This document shows, piece by piece, positions 25,790 to 33,747 of a DNA stretch of 64,000 nucleotides. Where the stretch lies: the NCBI RefSeq assembly GCF_014640255.1, contig NZ_BMGP01000007.1, positions 114,699 through 178,698 on the forward strand, in the 5' to 3' direction. Each line of letters opens with the position of its first letter. The stretch's first letter is position 1. Under the pieces are notes generated by a model, which made no database searches, had not been told where the DNA came from, and saw only the letters and a program-made list of their open reading frames with translations. The position numbers were made by a program, and so were the translations under genes. The stretch comes from Subtercola lobariae (GTDB lineage: Bacteria; Actinomycetota; Actinomycetes; Actinomycetales; Microbacteriaceae).

Positions 25790-26608
25790 CTAGTCAGCAG
25801 TCGCGTTCGCGCGCTGGGCGGCCGTGAAGAAGACGCTGGGGGGCGCGCTCGGGCCGAAGGGCGCCGATGTGCCGCTCAGGCGAAACGCTTGCGGCAGGGC
25901 GCGGGCGGCGTGCCGCAGTGTCCGCCGCCAGAACGTGAGGCGGCGAAGGCCGAGAGCGTGCAGCGCCGGACCGTGGTCGATGGCCACGACGGTGGCCGCT
26001 CCCAGCGCGACGACCCATGCCGCCGCCGCTGCGACCCACCGTGTCACCATCGATGATCGCTCGAACCCGGCCCTGAGCTGGTCGATCTGAAAACGAATGT
26101 GCTCCACTTCGTCGGTGAGCACACGACGCGCCACACCGCGAAGCACCGGGTCAGAACTGCGCCCGAGCGCCTCGAAATATTCCATGGCCACGGTTTCGGC
26201 AATCAGAAACAGCGTTACTTCGGTTCGAAGGCCCATCAGGCGGCGCAGCACGACGAAAACCCCGTCAGTCCAGTCAGACGTGAGTCGTTCGGCCCCGAAC
26301 CGGGTCAGCGCGCCGGCGAACAGTGCCGAATGCTTCTGCTCTTCGGCGATGAACAGAACGAGGGCAGCGTCGTACGAGGCGTCGTTTCGCCCGCGCGCCT
26401 TCGCCAACAGCCCCTTGCCTTCGCCGCTCTCGCCGAGTTCGAACTTCTGCAGCGAGTGAACGAGGGCAACCGTATCGGCGCCAGAGAGCACCGGCGTCGA
26501 AGCCCACGGAATACCTGCGTCGAGCCGTTCGTGCCGCTCAAGATTGGCTTCGAAATACGTCGCCCACGCGTCGAAGGTGTGCGATTCAGAGTGATTGTCG
26601 GTCGTCAT
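25790..26608 (-). CDS. ferritin-like diiron protein with C-terminal membrane helix
   Basis: 272 residues. The helical core has a ribonucleotide-reductase-small-subunit-like ligand pattern: Glu57 region, ExxH at 90-93 (EEQKHS), Glu138/143 in AETVAMEYFE, and a second ExxH at 167-170 (DEVEHIRF). A hydrophobic helix (about 191-211) follows, then a basic tail. So it looks like a membrane-tethered diiron protein, not a storage ferritin. A role as oxidase or desaturase-like enzyme is inference. It stands alone, divergent from the DUF2975 gene. Confidence 0.75.
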   Translation of the reverse strand: MTTDNHSESHTFDAWATYFEANLERHERLDAGIPWASTPVLSGADTVALVHSLQKFELGESGEGKGLLAKARGRNDASYDAALVLFIAEEQKHSALFAGALTRFGAERLTSDWTDGVFVVLRRLMGLRTEVTLFLIAETVAMEYFEALGRSSDPVLRGVARRVLTDEVEHIRFQIDQLRAGFERSSMVTRWVAAAAAWVVALGAATVVAIDHGPALHALGLRRLTFWRRTLRHAARALPQAFRLSGTSAPFGPSAPPSVFFTAAQRANATAD

Positions 26609-26693
26609 TTCGGCTCCTCAGTGTCGGCGTACCGCTTCGGTTTATGGCCGAATCACTACGCTTGCGGTAGTCTTGCGATCGTTAACGTATCGA

Positions 26694-26724
26694 ATATCGA
26701 TATGAATTGCACGTTTTTCGATAT
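26694..26724. promoter_or_regulatory. probable operator upstream of DUF2975/Xre pair
   Basis: The perfect palindrome ATATCGATAT (26694-26703) is preceded by GTATCGA and followed by a second TTCGATAT (26717-26724) just before the ribosome-binding site GGAG. The small Xre protein of this operon is a likely ligand. Confidence 0.5.
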
Positions 26725-26732
26725 GGAGAATC

Positions 26733-27254
26733 ATGTCTCGCTCGCTTCTCGCCACTCTGCGCGTGCTGCTGATCGTGCTGTTCGCGGCGGCGCTCGCGGC
26801 CCAGGCCTTCTCGGGCATGCTCGCCTCGACGATTCTCGAAGGCTCGCCCGCTATGGTGCTGGTCGGCCTGATCGCGGCGGGTGCTCTCTGCGTCGAGGTG
26901 GTGCTTGTGAGTGTGTGGATGCTCGTGGCCATGGTCGAAGGTGGCAAACTCTTCGACGAACGAGCTCACTCAGACCGCTGGGTCAACGCGGCCATCGGTG
27001 CGCTTCTGGCGGCCGCCGTCATCGCGGTCGTCGGATTCGCCTATTTCGGCGCAGCCGCCGCCATTCGTGCCGCCGGTACTACCGCGGCCCTGAGCACCTC
27101 GACACTCGCGCCCGCCTCGATCTCACTGACGCTCTGCCTGGCGGCGGCGGCAGCGGCGGGAGCGGCCGCGGCGCTCGCCCTGCTCGTGGTGGTCATGCGC
27201 AGATTGCTGCACACGGCCATCCAGCTGCAGAGCGAACTCGCCGAGGTCATCTGA
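26733..27254 (+). CDS. DUF2975 family membrane protein
   Basis: 173 residues with four hydrophobic segments. The region MVEGGKLFDERAHSDRWVNAAI between helices 2 and 3 and the terminal LLHTAIQLQSELAEVI match DUF2975 proteins, which are typically encoded directly before a small YozG-like Xre regulator, as here. GGAG upstream. The role is unknown; membrane sensing partnered with the regulator is a reasonable guess. Confidence 0.85.
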   Translation: MSRSLLATLRVLLIVLFAAALAAQAFSGMLASTILEGSPAMVLVGLIAAGALCVEVVLVSVWMLVAMVEGGKLFDERAHSDRWVNAAIGALLAAAVIAVVGFAYFGAAAAIRAAGTTAALSTSTLAPASISLTLCLAAAAAAGAAAALALLVVVMRRLLHTAIQLQSELAEVI

Positions 27255-27463
27255 TGCCGATCGTCATCAACCTCGATGTGGAGCTGGCCAAAAAGAAGAT
27301 GTCGGTGACCGACCTGGCCTCGGCCATCGACCTTGCCGTGGCGAACGTCTCGATTCTGAAGAACGGGCGGGCCAAAGCGGTGCGCTTCTCGACCCTCGAC
27401 GCCATCTGCTCGGTGCTGGGCTGCCAGCCGGGCGACATCTTGACCTACGTGCCCGACGAATAG
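27254..27463 (+). CDS. small Xre-family regulator, YozG-like
   Basis: 69 residues, essentially a single HTH: LAKKKMSVTDLASAIDLAVANVSILKNGRAKAVRFSTLDAICSVLGCQPGDILTY. The start overlaps the DUF2975 stop by one base (TGATG), so the two are translationally coupled. Short Cro-type proteins of this kind commonly autoregulate. Confidence 0.92.
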   Translation: MPIVINLDVELAKKKMSVTDLASAIDLAVANVSILKNGRAKAVRFSTLDAICSVLGCQPGDILTYVPDE

Positions 27464-27477
27464 GGGCGTACCCGAAA

Positions 27478-29496
27478 CTACATGACGGCGCCGATGTAGC
27501 TGTACTTCACGAAGACCTCTGGCGCGATTCCCGCCTCGTCGAGCACGCCTTGCACCGCGGTGAGCATGTACTTCGAGTCCCAGCCCATGTAGAGAAAGTG
27601 GGTTTCGTCGAGCGCGTCCCAGTGACCGTTCCACGCCTGAGACTCGTAGATGGGCCCACCGCGTTCGGCGCTGAAGGCGATGACGCTCGGCCGGGCATCC
27701 GCCCACAGCCGCTTGAAGATGCGGTTGAAGAGGTACTTGACGTCGTAGACCTCCCAGTGTTCGCCGCGGTATTCCACGTACTCGAACTCGCGCTCCCAGT
27801 TGCGCGGCCAGCCGCGGCGGCGCACGGCATCGAGCACGGGGGTGAGGCCGTCGTCGTCGATGCCGCCGGTGGCCGCCCGGGCCCAGACCCGAACGAACGC
27901 CTCGGTGAGTCGAACCGTTCGCGCGGCAATGGCGGCAGTGCTCCAGGCCTCGGTGTGGGCGAGTTCGCGGGTCGTGCTGACCTCACTCTGTGCGTAGAGC
28001 ACCCGCTTGTCGGCGAAAGATGCATCGGCCGCACGATCGGCGAGCGGCTGCTCGAGCAGGGTGAGATTGCCGAGCGTGCCGCCGAGAGCGCGGAAACTGT
28101 TCTGCTCGTCGTCGGTGAGGTCGGCCCATGCACGGGTGCCGTCGCCGCTCCACGAGTCGGCCGGGGCCGACGGAAAGACGTGTTCAACATCGAGGCCGCC
28201 CCGGTGCTCGAGGCCGGCCAGCCGCCCCAGCACATAGGCCGCATGCGGCAGCTCGCTGTACTTCAGGGCCACGCGAACCCGCTCGTCAGACGGGGTGATT
28301 CGTGCGATGGCGCGGGCGAGGGATGCCCGGCCCTCCGCCCTCGCACGGCACAGCCGCGCCACGAGCCGATCGGTACTGACGCCCACGACCGTTCGGCGCA
28401 GCAGCAGCGACTGCACCTGCTCGAGAGTCTCGACCAGCGCGCCTTTGTCGATGACGCCTGCCGCGTAATCGCGATAGGCCCGCATGACGAGCGGGTACGT
28501 TCCGCGCCCGAACGTATTGACGTAACCGAGGTGCCGTGAGACCGTGGCGTCTTCGGCGCGCTCCGGCTCGAGCAACGTGCGGTAGGCCACCGAATACTCG
28601 CGCCACTCGGCCGCGTGCTGCCGCAGAGTCGCCAGATCGAGCCGCGGAAAACGCTGGCGAAAGGCGTCGTACACGCCTCGACCACCGGCCGCAGCGACCT
28701 CGCGCCCGGAAGTCATCACCAAGTAGTGCCGCCAGAACCCTGCGATCTGCTCGCCGGTGTTCTGCTCGATGGGCGCCCAGTACTCGTCTTCGATCTCGCT
28801 CTGCTCGGCGTGCGTGAGACCCATCAGCACATAGTTGTGAATGAGCTCGTGATCGCGCAACGGTTCGCCCGTTGAGTTGAGGCTTTCGAAGATCTGTTGC
28901 GCGTTCGCGTCGGCACGCAGGGTGATGGCGACGTGTTCGAGCTTCTGCAGCCCGCGCCAGATGCGGGTGACCTCGTCGGCGCGAATCTGGCTGCGAAAGA
29001 AGGCGTAGTTGTCGTCGAAACGGGAGTCGCGAAGGGCGTCGCCGGGGCCGCGCGTCTCGAGTACGACACTCTCGAAGACCTGCGCCCAGGCGCGGTGCGG
29101 CCGCAGTTTCGTCTGGGTGTGGTCGGTAGCGCGCCTGAGTACCCTCGAGAGGGCCTCGGCGAGGGCGTAGTCGCGGGCATCCTGAGGCTGGGCCAGCACC
29201 GTGTGGTGCAGGGCCGCAACGAGAAGCATGAGGGTGGTGATGCGCTGTTGGCCGTCGATGAGAATGAGTTCGTCGTCTGATTCGGCGGCCTCACCCGCGA
29301 GAATCGAGCCGATGAAGTGGGTGTGCCGGGCGTTCGAATCGGCTACCGCTCGCACGTCGGCCAGAAGCTGTTCGCAGCCGCCGATGTCCCACCGGTATTG
29401 CCGCTGATAGACCGGCACCACGATGGCGGTCGAGGCTTCAGAGAGCCACGCGATGGTGTTGACCGCGGTCGCATCGATATTCGTGGCAGTGACCAT
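27478..29496 (-). CDS. DUF262-DUF1524 protein (GmrSD-like), with extra C-terminal domain
   Basis: 672 residues. N-terminal DUF262 (ParB-like) domain with VVPVYQRQYRW (about 26-36) and LIDGQQRITTLMLL (79-92). The middle is helical. A DUF1524 HNH-nuclease-like domain follows, with LDVEHVFPSAP (435-445) and LGNLTLLEQPLADRAADASFADK (475-497). Residues about 545-672 form a further domain I do not recognise, rich in Trp/Tyr (WPRNWEREFEYVEYRGEHWEVY, HFLYMGWDSKYML). Single-chain DUF262/DUF1524 proteins act as NTP-dependent restriction of modified or foreign DNA. No methylase or other defence gene is adjacent. The start at 29496 was chosen over an upstream ATG that adds a low-complexity leader. Confidence 0.85.
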   Translation of the reverse strand: MVTATNIDATAVNTIAWLSEASTAIVVPVYQRQYRWDIGGCEQLLADVRAVADSNARHTHFIGSILAGEAAESDDELILIDGQQRITTLMLLVAALHHTVLAQPQDARDYALAEALSRVLRRATDHTQTKLRPHRAWAQVFESVVLETRGPGDALRDSRFDDNYAFFRSQIRADEVTRIWRGLQKLEHVAITLRADANAQQIFESLNSTGEPLRDHELIHNYVLMGLTHAEQSEIEDEYWAPIEQNTGEQIAGFWRHYLVMTSGREVAAAGGRGVYDAFRQRFPRLDLATLRQHAAEWREYSVAYRTLLEPERAEDATVSRHLGYVNTFGRGTYPLVMRAYRDYAAGVIDKGALVETLEQVQSLLLRRTVVGVSTDRLVARLCRARAEGRASLARAIARITPSDERVRVALKYSELPHAAYVLGRLAGLEHRGGLDVEHVFPSAPADSWSGDGTRAWADLTDDEQNSFRALGGTLGNLTLLEQPLADRAADASFADKRVLYAQSEVSTTRELAHTEAWSTAAIAARTVRLTEAFVRVWARAATGGIDDDGLTPVLDAVRRRGWPRNWEREFEYVEYRGEHWEVYDVKYLFNRIFKRLWADARPSVIAFSAERGGPIYESQAWNGHWDALDETHFLYMGWDSKYMLTAVQGVLDEAGIAPEVFVKYSYIGAVM

Positions 29497-29593
29497 AGAT
29501 TCGCTTCGCCTTTCGCCGTGCGGTGCTGTGCAGCGGTCGAGTCTAGTGGATGCACGTGCCGACACTCGCGCGGCTAGACGGCAATTCGGGCCA

Positions 29594-29614
29594 CCAATGT
29601 AGGCTTACCTAACC
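29594..29614. promoter_or_regulatory. iron-box-like site (DtxR/IdeR type), partial match
   Basis: GCTTACCTAA matches the right half of the DtxR/IdeR consensus (SCTAACCTAA) at nine of ten positions; the left half is poor except for TAG next to the centre. TAGG-N4-CCTA is an internal dyad. It lies 40-60 bases before the next gene. Suggestive, not conclusive. Confidence 0.35.
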
Positions 29615-29652
29615 TGGGCTTGTTAAAACGTGCTGGCCCACTACGAAAGGGC

Positions 29653-30438
29653 ATGATTCACTTCATGGGTTACATCAAATCTGCTGCTCTCGAAGAGACC
29701 GGCTATGTGGTTCTCGACCGCTACAACCAAGAGCTCGACCCCAAAGAATGGCTCGACATCGAGTACAACGACTGGAAGAGCTCGGGCGACACCCGGTTCG
29801 CTCCGCTCGCCAGTGCCTTCGGTGAGATCGAGTGCAATGGCTTCTGGAATCACAAGCCGCCGCGCACCGACAAAGACGGTGTGTTCATCGACTCGCAGGT
29901 CGCCAAGGCGCCGAACCTCACCCGTCGCGCGCAAGAGCCGGGCGCCAACATCGGCCGCTGCCGCGTCATCGAGCTGCAGCCGAACACCTACGCCGACTGC
30001 CTCTACAACCTGCACCAAGACGACAACAATCGGCTGAACCCCGACGGCACCGGCTGGGTCGTTCGCGGGTTCTTCAACCTCACCGACGACGTGAACAGCT
30101 TCTTCGTGTTGCGCGACAACCGCACCGACCCGAGCGTTGAGTACCGCATCGCTCTGCCGGCCGGAGCGCAGCTCATCGTCGATACCCAGCGTCTCTGGCA
30201 CGCGGCGACCCACCCGGGCGCAGAACCCCGCTACTGCCTCATCACGTCGTGGACCTCGGGCCCTGAGCTCGATGCGTACATCGAGAAGTACCACGGTGAG
30301 GCCCATGTTCCGAACTTCGAGGTGCCGCAAGACGAACTCGACGCCGGCCAGGCCGAGCAGACGCGCCGCCTTGCCGCGCGTGCGGCCGCGCTGGCCGCTC
30401 GTGGCCAAGCCGAGAGTGTTGTGATGAGCGAGGCGTAA
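29653..30438 (+). CDS. hypothetical protein, possible Fe(II)/2-oxoglutarate oxygenase fold
   Basis: 261 residues, no family recognised with certainty. The centre has the spacing expected of a 2-oxoglutarate/Fe(II) site: HQD at 121-123 (HxD), a distal His183 in TQRLWHAATHPG, and Arg193 ten residues later in PRYCLITSW. The stretch GWVVRGFFNLTDDVNSFFVLRDN suits the jelly-roll core. The C-terminal 30 residues are an Ala-rich helix. ATG at 29653 or 29665 are both possible. A DtxR/IdeR-like half site lies upstream, and a hairpin terminator follows. The enzyme assignment is inference from motif spacing. Confidence 0.6.
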   Translation: MIHFMGYIKSAALEETGYVVLDRYNQELDPKEWLDIEYNDWKSSGDTRFAPLASAFGEIECNGFWNHKPPRTDKDGVFIDSQVAKAPNLTRRAQEPGANIGRCRVIELQPNTYADCLYNLHQDDNNRLNPDGTGWVVRGFFNLTDDVNSFFVLRDNRTDPSVEYRIALPAGAQLIVDTQRLWHAATHPGAEPRYCLITSWTSGPELDAYIEKYHGEAHVPNFEVPQDELDAGQAEQTRRLAARAAALAARGQAESVVMSEA

Positions 30439-30457
30439 GCCTCGTCGTCAGCGAAGG

Positions 30458-30492
30458 AGAAGGGCTCCGGTCGGGATGATCGGGGCCCTTCT
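30458..30492 (+). terminator. hairpin terminator
   Basis: AGAAGGGCTCCG (30458-30469) pairs with CGGGGCCCTTCT (30481-30492) with one mismatch and an 11-base loop, followed by a weak T-containing tail. It ends the oxygenase-like gene. The rest of the spacer up to 30581 holds loosely repeated GCTCGACTCGGGCT-type segments and no gene. Confidence 0.7.
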
Positions 30493-30581
30493 TCGCGCCC
30501 GGCCCTTCTTTGTGCGCGCTCGACTCGGGCTTTGCGCCCGGCTCAGCTTCGTGCGTGCTCTATTCGGGCTAAGTGCGTGGC

Positions 30582-31202
30582 TCAGCTCAGACGCAGCCCG
30601 GCAATGAGCACTGCTGCCATTCGGCGGGCGTCGTAGGCCCTTTCTGCCGGGCTCTCTGCTGCCGTGTCGTCGGCTTGGCCCTCGCCGGCGGCCAGGCTGC
30701 CGACGGCCCGCAAAAGCTCGTAGGGGCCGATGTCGCCGCGAATCTCGCCGGTCGCTATGGCCGCCGCGACCAACAGGCCGCAGGCAGGCACGAGGTGACC
30801 GACGAAGTAGGTGTGCAGCGTATCGACCCCGTCGTTATCGCCATGCAGGGCCGACGCGAGGCCGTGCTTCGTGACGAGAAAGTCGACGAAGAGATCGACC
30901 CACTCCGCGAGAGCCTGATGCGCAGATTCCCGGGCCGCGAGTAGCCGGGGTGCCGCCGCGACACATGCTTCCACCTGGTGACGAAAGACCGCCACGATGA
31001 GGTCTGATCGGGTGGGAAAGTGGCGGTAGATGGTGCCGACGCCCACACCCGCGCGGGCGGCGATGTCACGCACGGGGGCGTTGACCCCCGAGGTGACGAA
31101 AAGTGCTGCGGCCGCGTCGAGCAGAGTCTGCTCGTTTCGGCGAGCATCCGCCCGCTTCGGGCGCGCCTGCTGCGCTCGCTCGTCGGTCGGGGTCGCTGTC
31201 AC
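30582..31202 (-). CDS. TetR family regulator
   Basis: 206 residues. HTH region APVRDIAARAGVGVGTIYRHFPTRSDLIVAVF; the C-terminal part matches the SbtR-like TetR_C domain often paired with aldo/keto reductases. The two matching palindromes in the spacer to the divergent AKR gene are its probable operators, giving repression of both genes until a ligand is bound. Confidence 0.92.
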   Translation of the reverse strand: MTATPTDERAQQARPKRADARRNEQTLLDAAAALFVTSGVNAPVRDIAARAGVGVGTIYRHFPTRSDLIVAVFRHQVEACVAAAPRLLAARESAHQALAEWVDLFVDFLVTKHGLASALHGDNDGVDTLHTYFVGHLVPACGLLVAAAIATGEIRGDIGPYELLRAVGSLAAGEGQADDTAAESPAERAYDARRMAAVLIAGLRLS

Positions 31203-31265
31203 GGTGTCTGCTTTCGAGGTGATTCGGTGATGATTCTGGCGTCGGGTTCGGCGTCACTTGATATT

Positions 31266-31304
31266 CGGAACAATGTTCCGTATGGTTTACGGAGCAGTGT
31301 TCCG
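31266..31304. promoter_or_regulatory. two TetR operators overlapping the AKR promoter
   Basis: CGGAACAATGTTCCG (31266-31280, perfect dyad) and CGGAGCAGTGTTCCG (31290-31304, near-perfect) lie 24 bases apart centre to centre. The second falls between a TTACGG-like -35 and the TATTAT -10 element (31311-31316) of the aldo/keto reductase gene. Confidence 0.75.
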
Positions 31305-31384
31305 CTTTCTTATTATGACAGATCAGGGCACTGCCAGCCACCCCGCGGTGGCCGAAGAATATTCATCGTGGAGGAATCTCACTC

Positions 31385-32404
31385 ATGCAGTACCGCACAC
31401 TCGGCCGCACCGGCGTCACGGTCAGCTCACTCGCTCTCGGCGCCATGAACTTCGGCCAGCTCGGCCGCACCACCCAAGAAGATGCGACGGCCATCGTTGA
31501 CGCCGCCCTCGAAGGCGGCGTCAACCTCATCGACACCGCAGACCGTTACGGCTTCGGTGAGTCAGAAGAGATGGTGGGCAAAGCTATCGCTGGCCGCCGC
31601 GACGACATCATTCTCGCGACGAAGGTCTTCAGCCCGATGAGCGACGAGCCGAACCATCAGGGCTCATCGAGGCGCTGGATCGTTACTGAGCTCGAAAGCA
31701 GCCTGCGCCGACTGAACGTCGATCACGTCGACCTCTACCAGATTCACCGGTGGGATGCGGCGACCAGCGACGAAGAGACGCTCTCTGCGCTCACCGACCT
31801 GCAGCGCGCCGGCAAGATCCGCTATTTCGGCTCCTCGACCTACCCGGCCTACCGAGTGGTGCAGGCGCAGTGGGCCGCGAAAGAGAACCACCTCGGTCGG
31901 TTCGTCACCGAGCAGCCCGGCTACTCGATTCTGCAGCGCGCAATCGAAGCCGACGTGCTGCCGGTCGTCGAGCAGTACGGCCTCGGCGTCTTGGTGTGGA
32001 GTCCGCTGGCCAGTGGCTGGCTCTCGGGCGTGGTGCGTGAGGGTCAGGAGTTGACCACGAACCGCTCGAAGATGCTGCCTGAGCGCTTCGACCCGAGCAT
32101 CCCGTCGAACCGTGCGCGACTCGACGCGGTGGAGAAGCTGGTGACGGTCGCAGACGAGGCTGGCCTGACACTGATTCAACTCGCCCTCGGTTTCGTGACG
32201 GCGCACCCGGCCGTGACGAGCGCCATCATCGGCCCGCGCACGCTCGACCACCTGAACTCGCAGCTAGCGGCAGCCGACACCGTGCTCTCGGCCGAGGTGC
32301 TCGACGCCATCGACGAGATCGTGGCTCCGGGAATCGACTTGGCGCCGAACGAGAAGTTCGACACCCCGCCGGCCTTGATCGATTCGGCGCTGCGCCGCCG
32401 CTGA
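31385..32404 (+). CDS. aldo/keto reductase
   Basis: 339-residue (alpha/beta)8 NADPH-dependent reductase. The tetrad is visible: Asp and Tyr in NLIDTADRYGFGESEEMVGKA, Lys in IILATKVFSPM, His in HVDLYQIHRWD. The C-terminal cofactor loop is SAIIGPRTLDHLNSQL. GGAGG before ATG. It matches the general-stress/yakC-like class reducing aldehydes; the natural substrate is unknown. Controlled by the divergent TetR through the paired palindromes. Confidence 0.95.
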   Translation: MQYRTLGRTGVTVSSLALGAMNFGQLGRTTQEDATAIVDAALEGGVNLIDTADRYGFGESEEMVGKAIAGRRDDIILATKVFSPMSDEPNHQGSSRRWIVTELESSLRRLNVDHVDLYQIHRWDAATSDEETLSALTDLQRAGKIRYFGSSTYPAYRVVQAQWAAKENHLGRFVTEQPGYSILQRAIEADVLPVVEQYGLGVLVWSPLASGWLSGVVREGQELTTNRSKMLPERFDPSIPSNRARLDAVEKLVTVADEAGLTLIQLALGFVTAHPAVTSAIIGPRTLDHLNSQLAAADTVLSAEVLDAIDEIVAPGIDLAPNEKFDTPPALIDSALRRR

Positions 32405-32435
32405 CCAGTTTGCTGCGGGCCAGGCCGGGCCGATT

Positions 32436-32464
32436 CAGGTCAGGTCAGGTCAGGTCAGGTCAGG
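32436..32464. repeat. CAGGT pentanucleotide tandem repeat
   Basis: Five perfect CAGGT units (32436-32460) plus CAGG lie in the 166-base spacer after the AKR gene. The rest of that spacer contains only variants of the same motif. Slippage-prone but not inside a gene. Confidence 0.9.
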
Positions 32465-32570
32465 GAGTCAGGTCTGGTGGGGCCTGGCCCGGTCGGGGTG
32501 CGGATGCCCGGAGAAACCCGAGCAGAAATGAAGAAGCAGCACCGACAGGGCGCAACTTAGCCTGGGCGAC

Positions 32571-33182
32571 ATGACAACAACAATCGAATCAGTAACCATC
32601 GACGTGGCCGACCCGGCCGCTGCCGAACAGTTCTACGACCAGGCCTTCGGGCTGACCTCCCAGCTCGTTCTGCGGGGGTCGGCCGAGCCATCGACCGGTT
32701 TTCGCGGCTTCACGCTCTCGATCACCGTCGCTCAGCCGGCGACCGCCAGCGCCTTCATCGACTCGGCGCTCGCCGCCGGCGCCACCACACTGAAGCCGGC
32801 CGCGAAATCGCTCTGGGGGTTCGGGGGAGTCGTTCAGGCGCCAGACGGAACCATCTGGAAGGTGGCGACGTCGAAGAAGAAAGACTCCGGCCCCGCCACC
32901 CGTGAGATCGACGAAATCGTGCTGCTGATCGGCGCGAACGACGTGGGCGCGAGCAAGAAGTTCTACGTGGAGCATGGAGTCGAGGTGGCGAAGAGCTACG
33001 GCCGCACCTACGTGCAGTTCGCGACTCCGTCGAGCCCCATCGGCTTCGGGCTGTACGGGCATCGCGCGCTCGCGAAAGACGCGGGAGTGACTGCCGACGG
33101 CAGCGGTTCGCACCGTCTCGCCGTCAACAGCGCCGCCGGCCCCTTCGTCGACCCCGACGGTTTTGCCTGGCAGGCCGTCTGA
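32571..33182 (+). CDS. VOC/glyoxalase family protein, two-module
   Basis: 203 residues with two VOC halves: SVTIDVADPAAAEQFYDQAFGL...GTIWKVATSKKK and EIDEIVLLIGANDVGASKKFYVEHGVEVAKSYGRTYVQF...PFVDPDGFAWQAV. Typical of actinobacterial glyoxalases of unknown substrate. The MmcQ-like gene follows 47 bases later on the same strand. Confidence 0.88.
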   Translation: MTTTIESVTIDVADPAAAEQFYDQAFGLTSQLVLRGSAEPSTGFRGFTLSITVAQPATASAFIDSALAAGATTLKPAAKSLWGFGGVVQAPDGTIWKVATSKKKDSGPATREIDEIVLLIGANDVGASKKFYVEHGVEVAKSYGRTYVQFATPSSPIGFGLYGHRALAKDAGVTADGSGSHRLAVNSAAGPFVDPDGFAWQAV

Positions 33183-33229
33183 CGCCGACACGGCTGGGCA
33201 TACGGCCGCTGGCGGTGCATGCTTGAGTG

Positions 33230-33631
33230 ATGGATGCCGCTGCGCTGTCGAGCCTCGCCCTGCGCACTGCGGCCGCGTTTCCTGCTGTGGTTCAGAGTCA
33301 GCCCTTCGGCGACGACACCGAGGTGTTCAAGGTGGTGGGCAAGGTGTTCGCCATCGTCAACACCTCGCCGGTCGACGCGGCGGCCGAGAACACCAGGGCT
33401 GGTGGCGCGCGGGTGACGCTGAAGTGCGCGCCGCCCCACGCCCTCTCACTCGTGGGCGCCCAGCCGAGCGTGATACCCGGCTACCACATGAACAAGCAGC
33501 ACTGGATCTCGATCGTGGCCGGAGACGACGTGACGCAGACGCTCGTCGAAGACCTCATCGGCAACTCGTACGACATCGTCGTGTCGCTACTGCCGCGTGC
33601 CAAGCGGCCACTCGACCCTGCGGCGCGCTGA
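33230..33631 (+). CDS. MmcQ/YjbR family protein
   Basis: 133 residues with the CyaY-like fold of YjbR/MmcQ: FPAVVQSQPFGDDTEVFKVVGKVFAIV, VTLKCAPPHALSLV, IPGYHMNKQHWISI and the terminal LIGNSYDIVVSLLPRAKR all fit. Annotated in databases as DNA-binding on structural grounds; the cellular role is uncertain. The ATG directly follows a GTG codon. The spacer to 33747 carries degenerate GCGCTGACCGCGACGG-type repeats. Confidence 0.9.
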   Translation: MDAAALSSLALRTAAAFPAVVQSQPFGDDTEVFKVVGKVFAIVNTSPVDAAAENTRAGGARVTLKCAPPHALSLVGAQPSVIPGYHMNKQHWISIVAGDDVTQTLVEDLIGNSYDIVVSLLPRAKRPLDPAAR

Positions 33632-33747
33632 CCGCAACGACCGCGCTGATCGAAACGATCGCGCCGGCCACGACGATCGCGCCGGCGACGAGGCCCACGT
33701 TGACCGCGACGGCCGCGCTGACCGCGACGGCTGAGGTGCGGCTAGCA

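Noticed and set aside
25790-26608. Ribonucleotide reductase beta subunit
   Set aside because: Too short, has a C-terminal membrane helix and no radical-transfer Tyr segment; no nrdE/nrdA neighbour.
26099-27253. Long frame leading into the Xre gene
   Set aside because: It overlaps the ferritin-like and DUF2975 genes in other frames and its product is low-complexity; the Xre start at 27254 is conserved.
32436-32464. CAGGT repeats as a possible CRISPR fragment
   Set aside because: Unit of five bases with no spacers; a simple tandem repeat.
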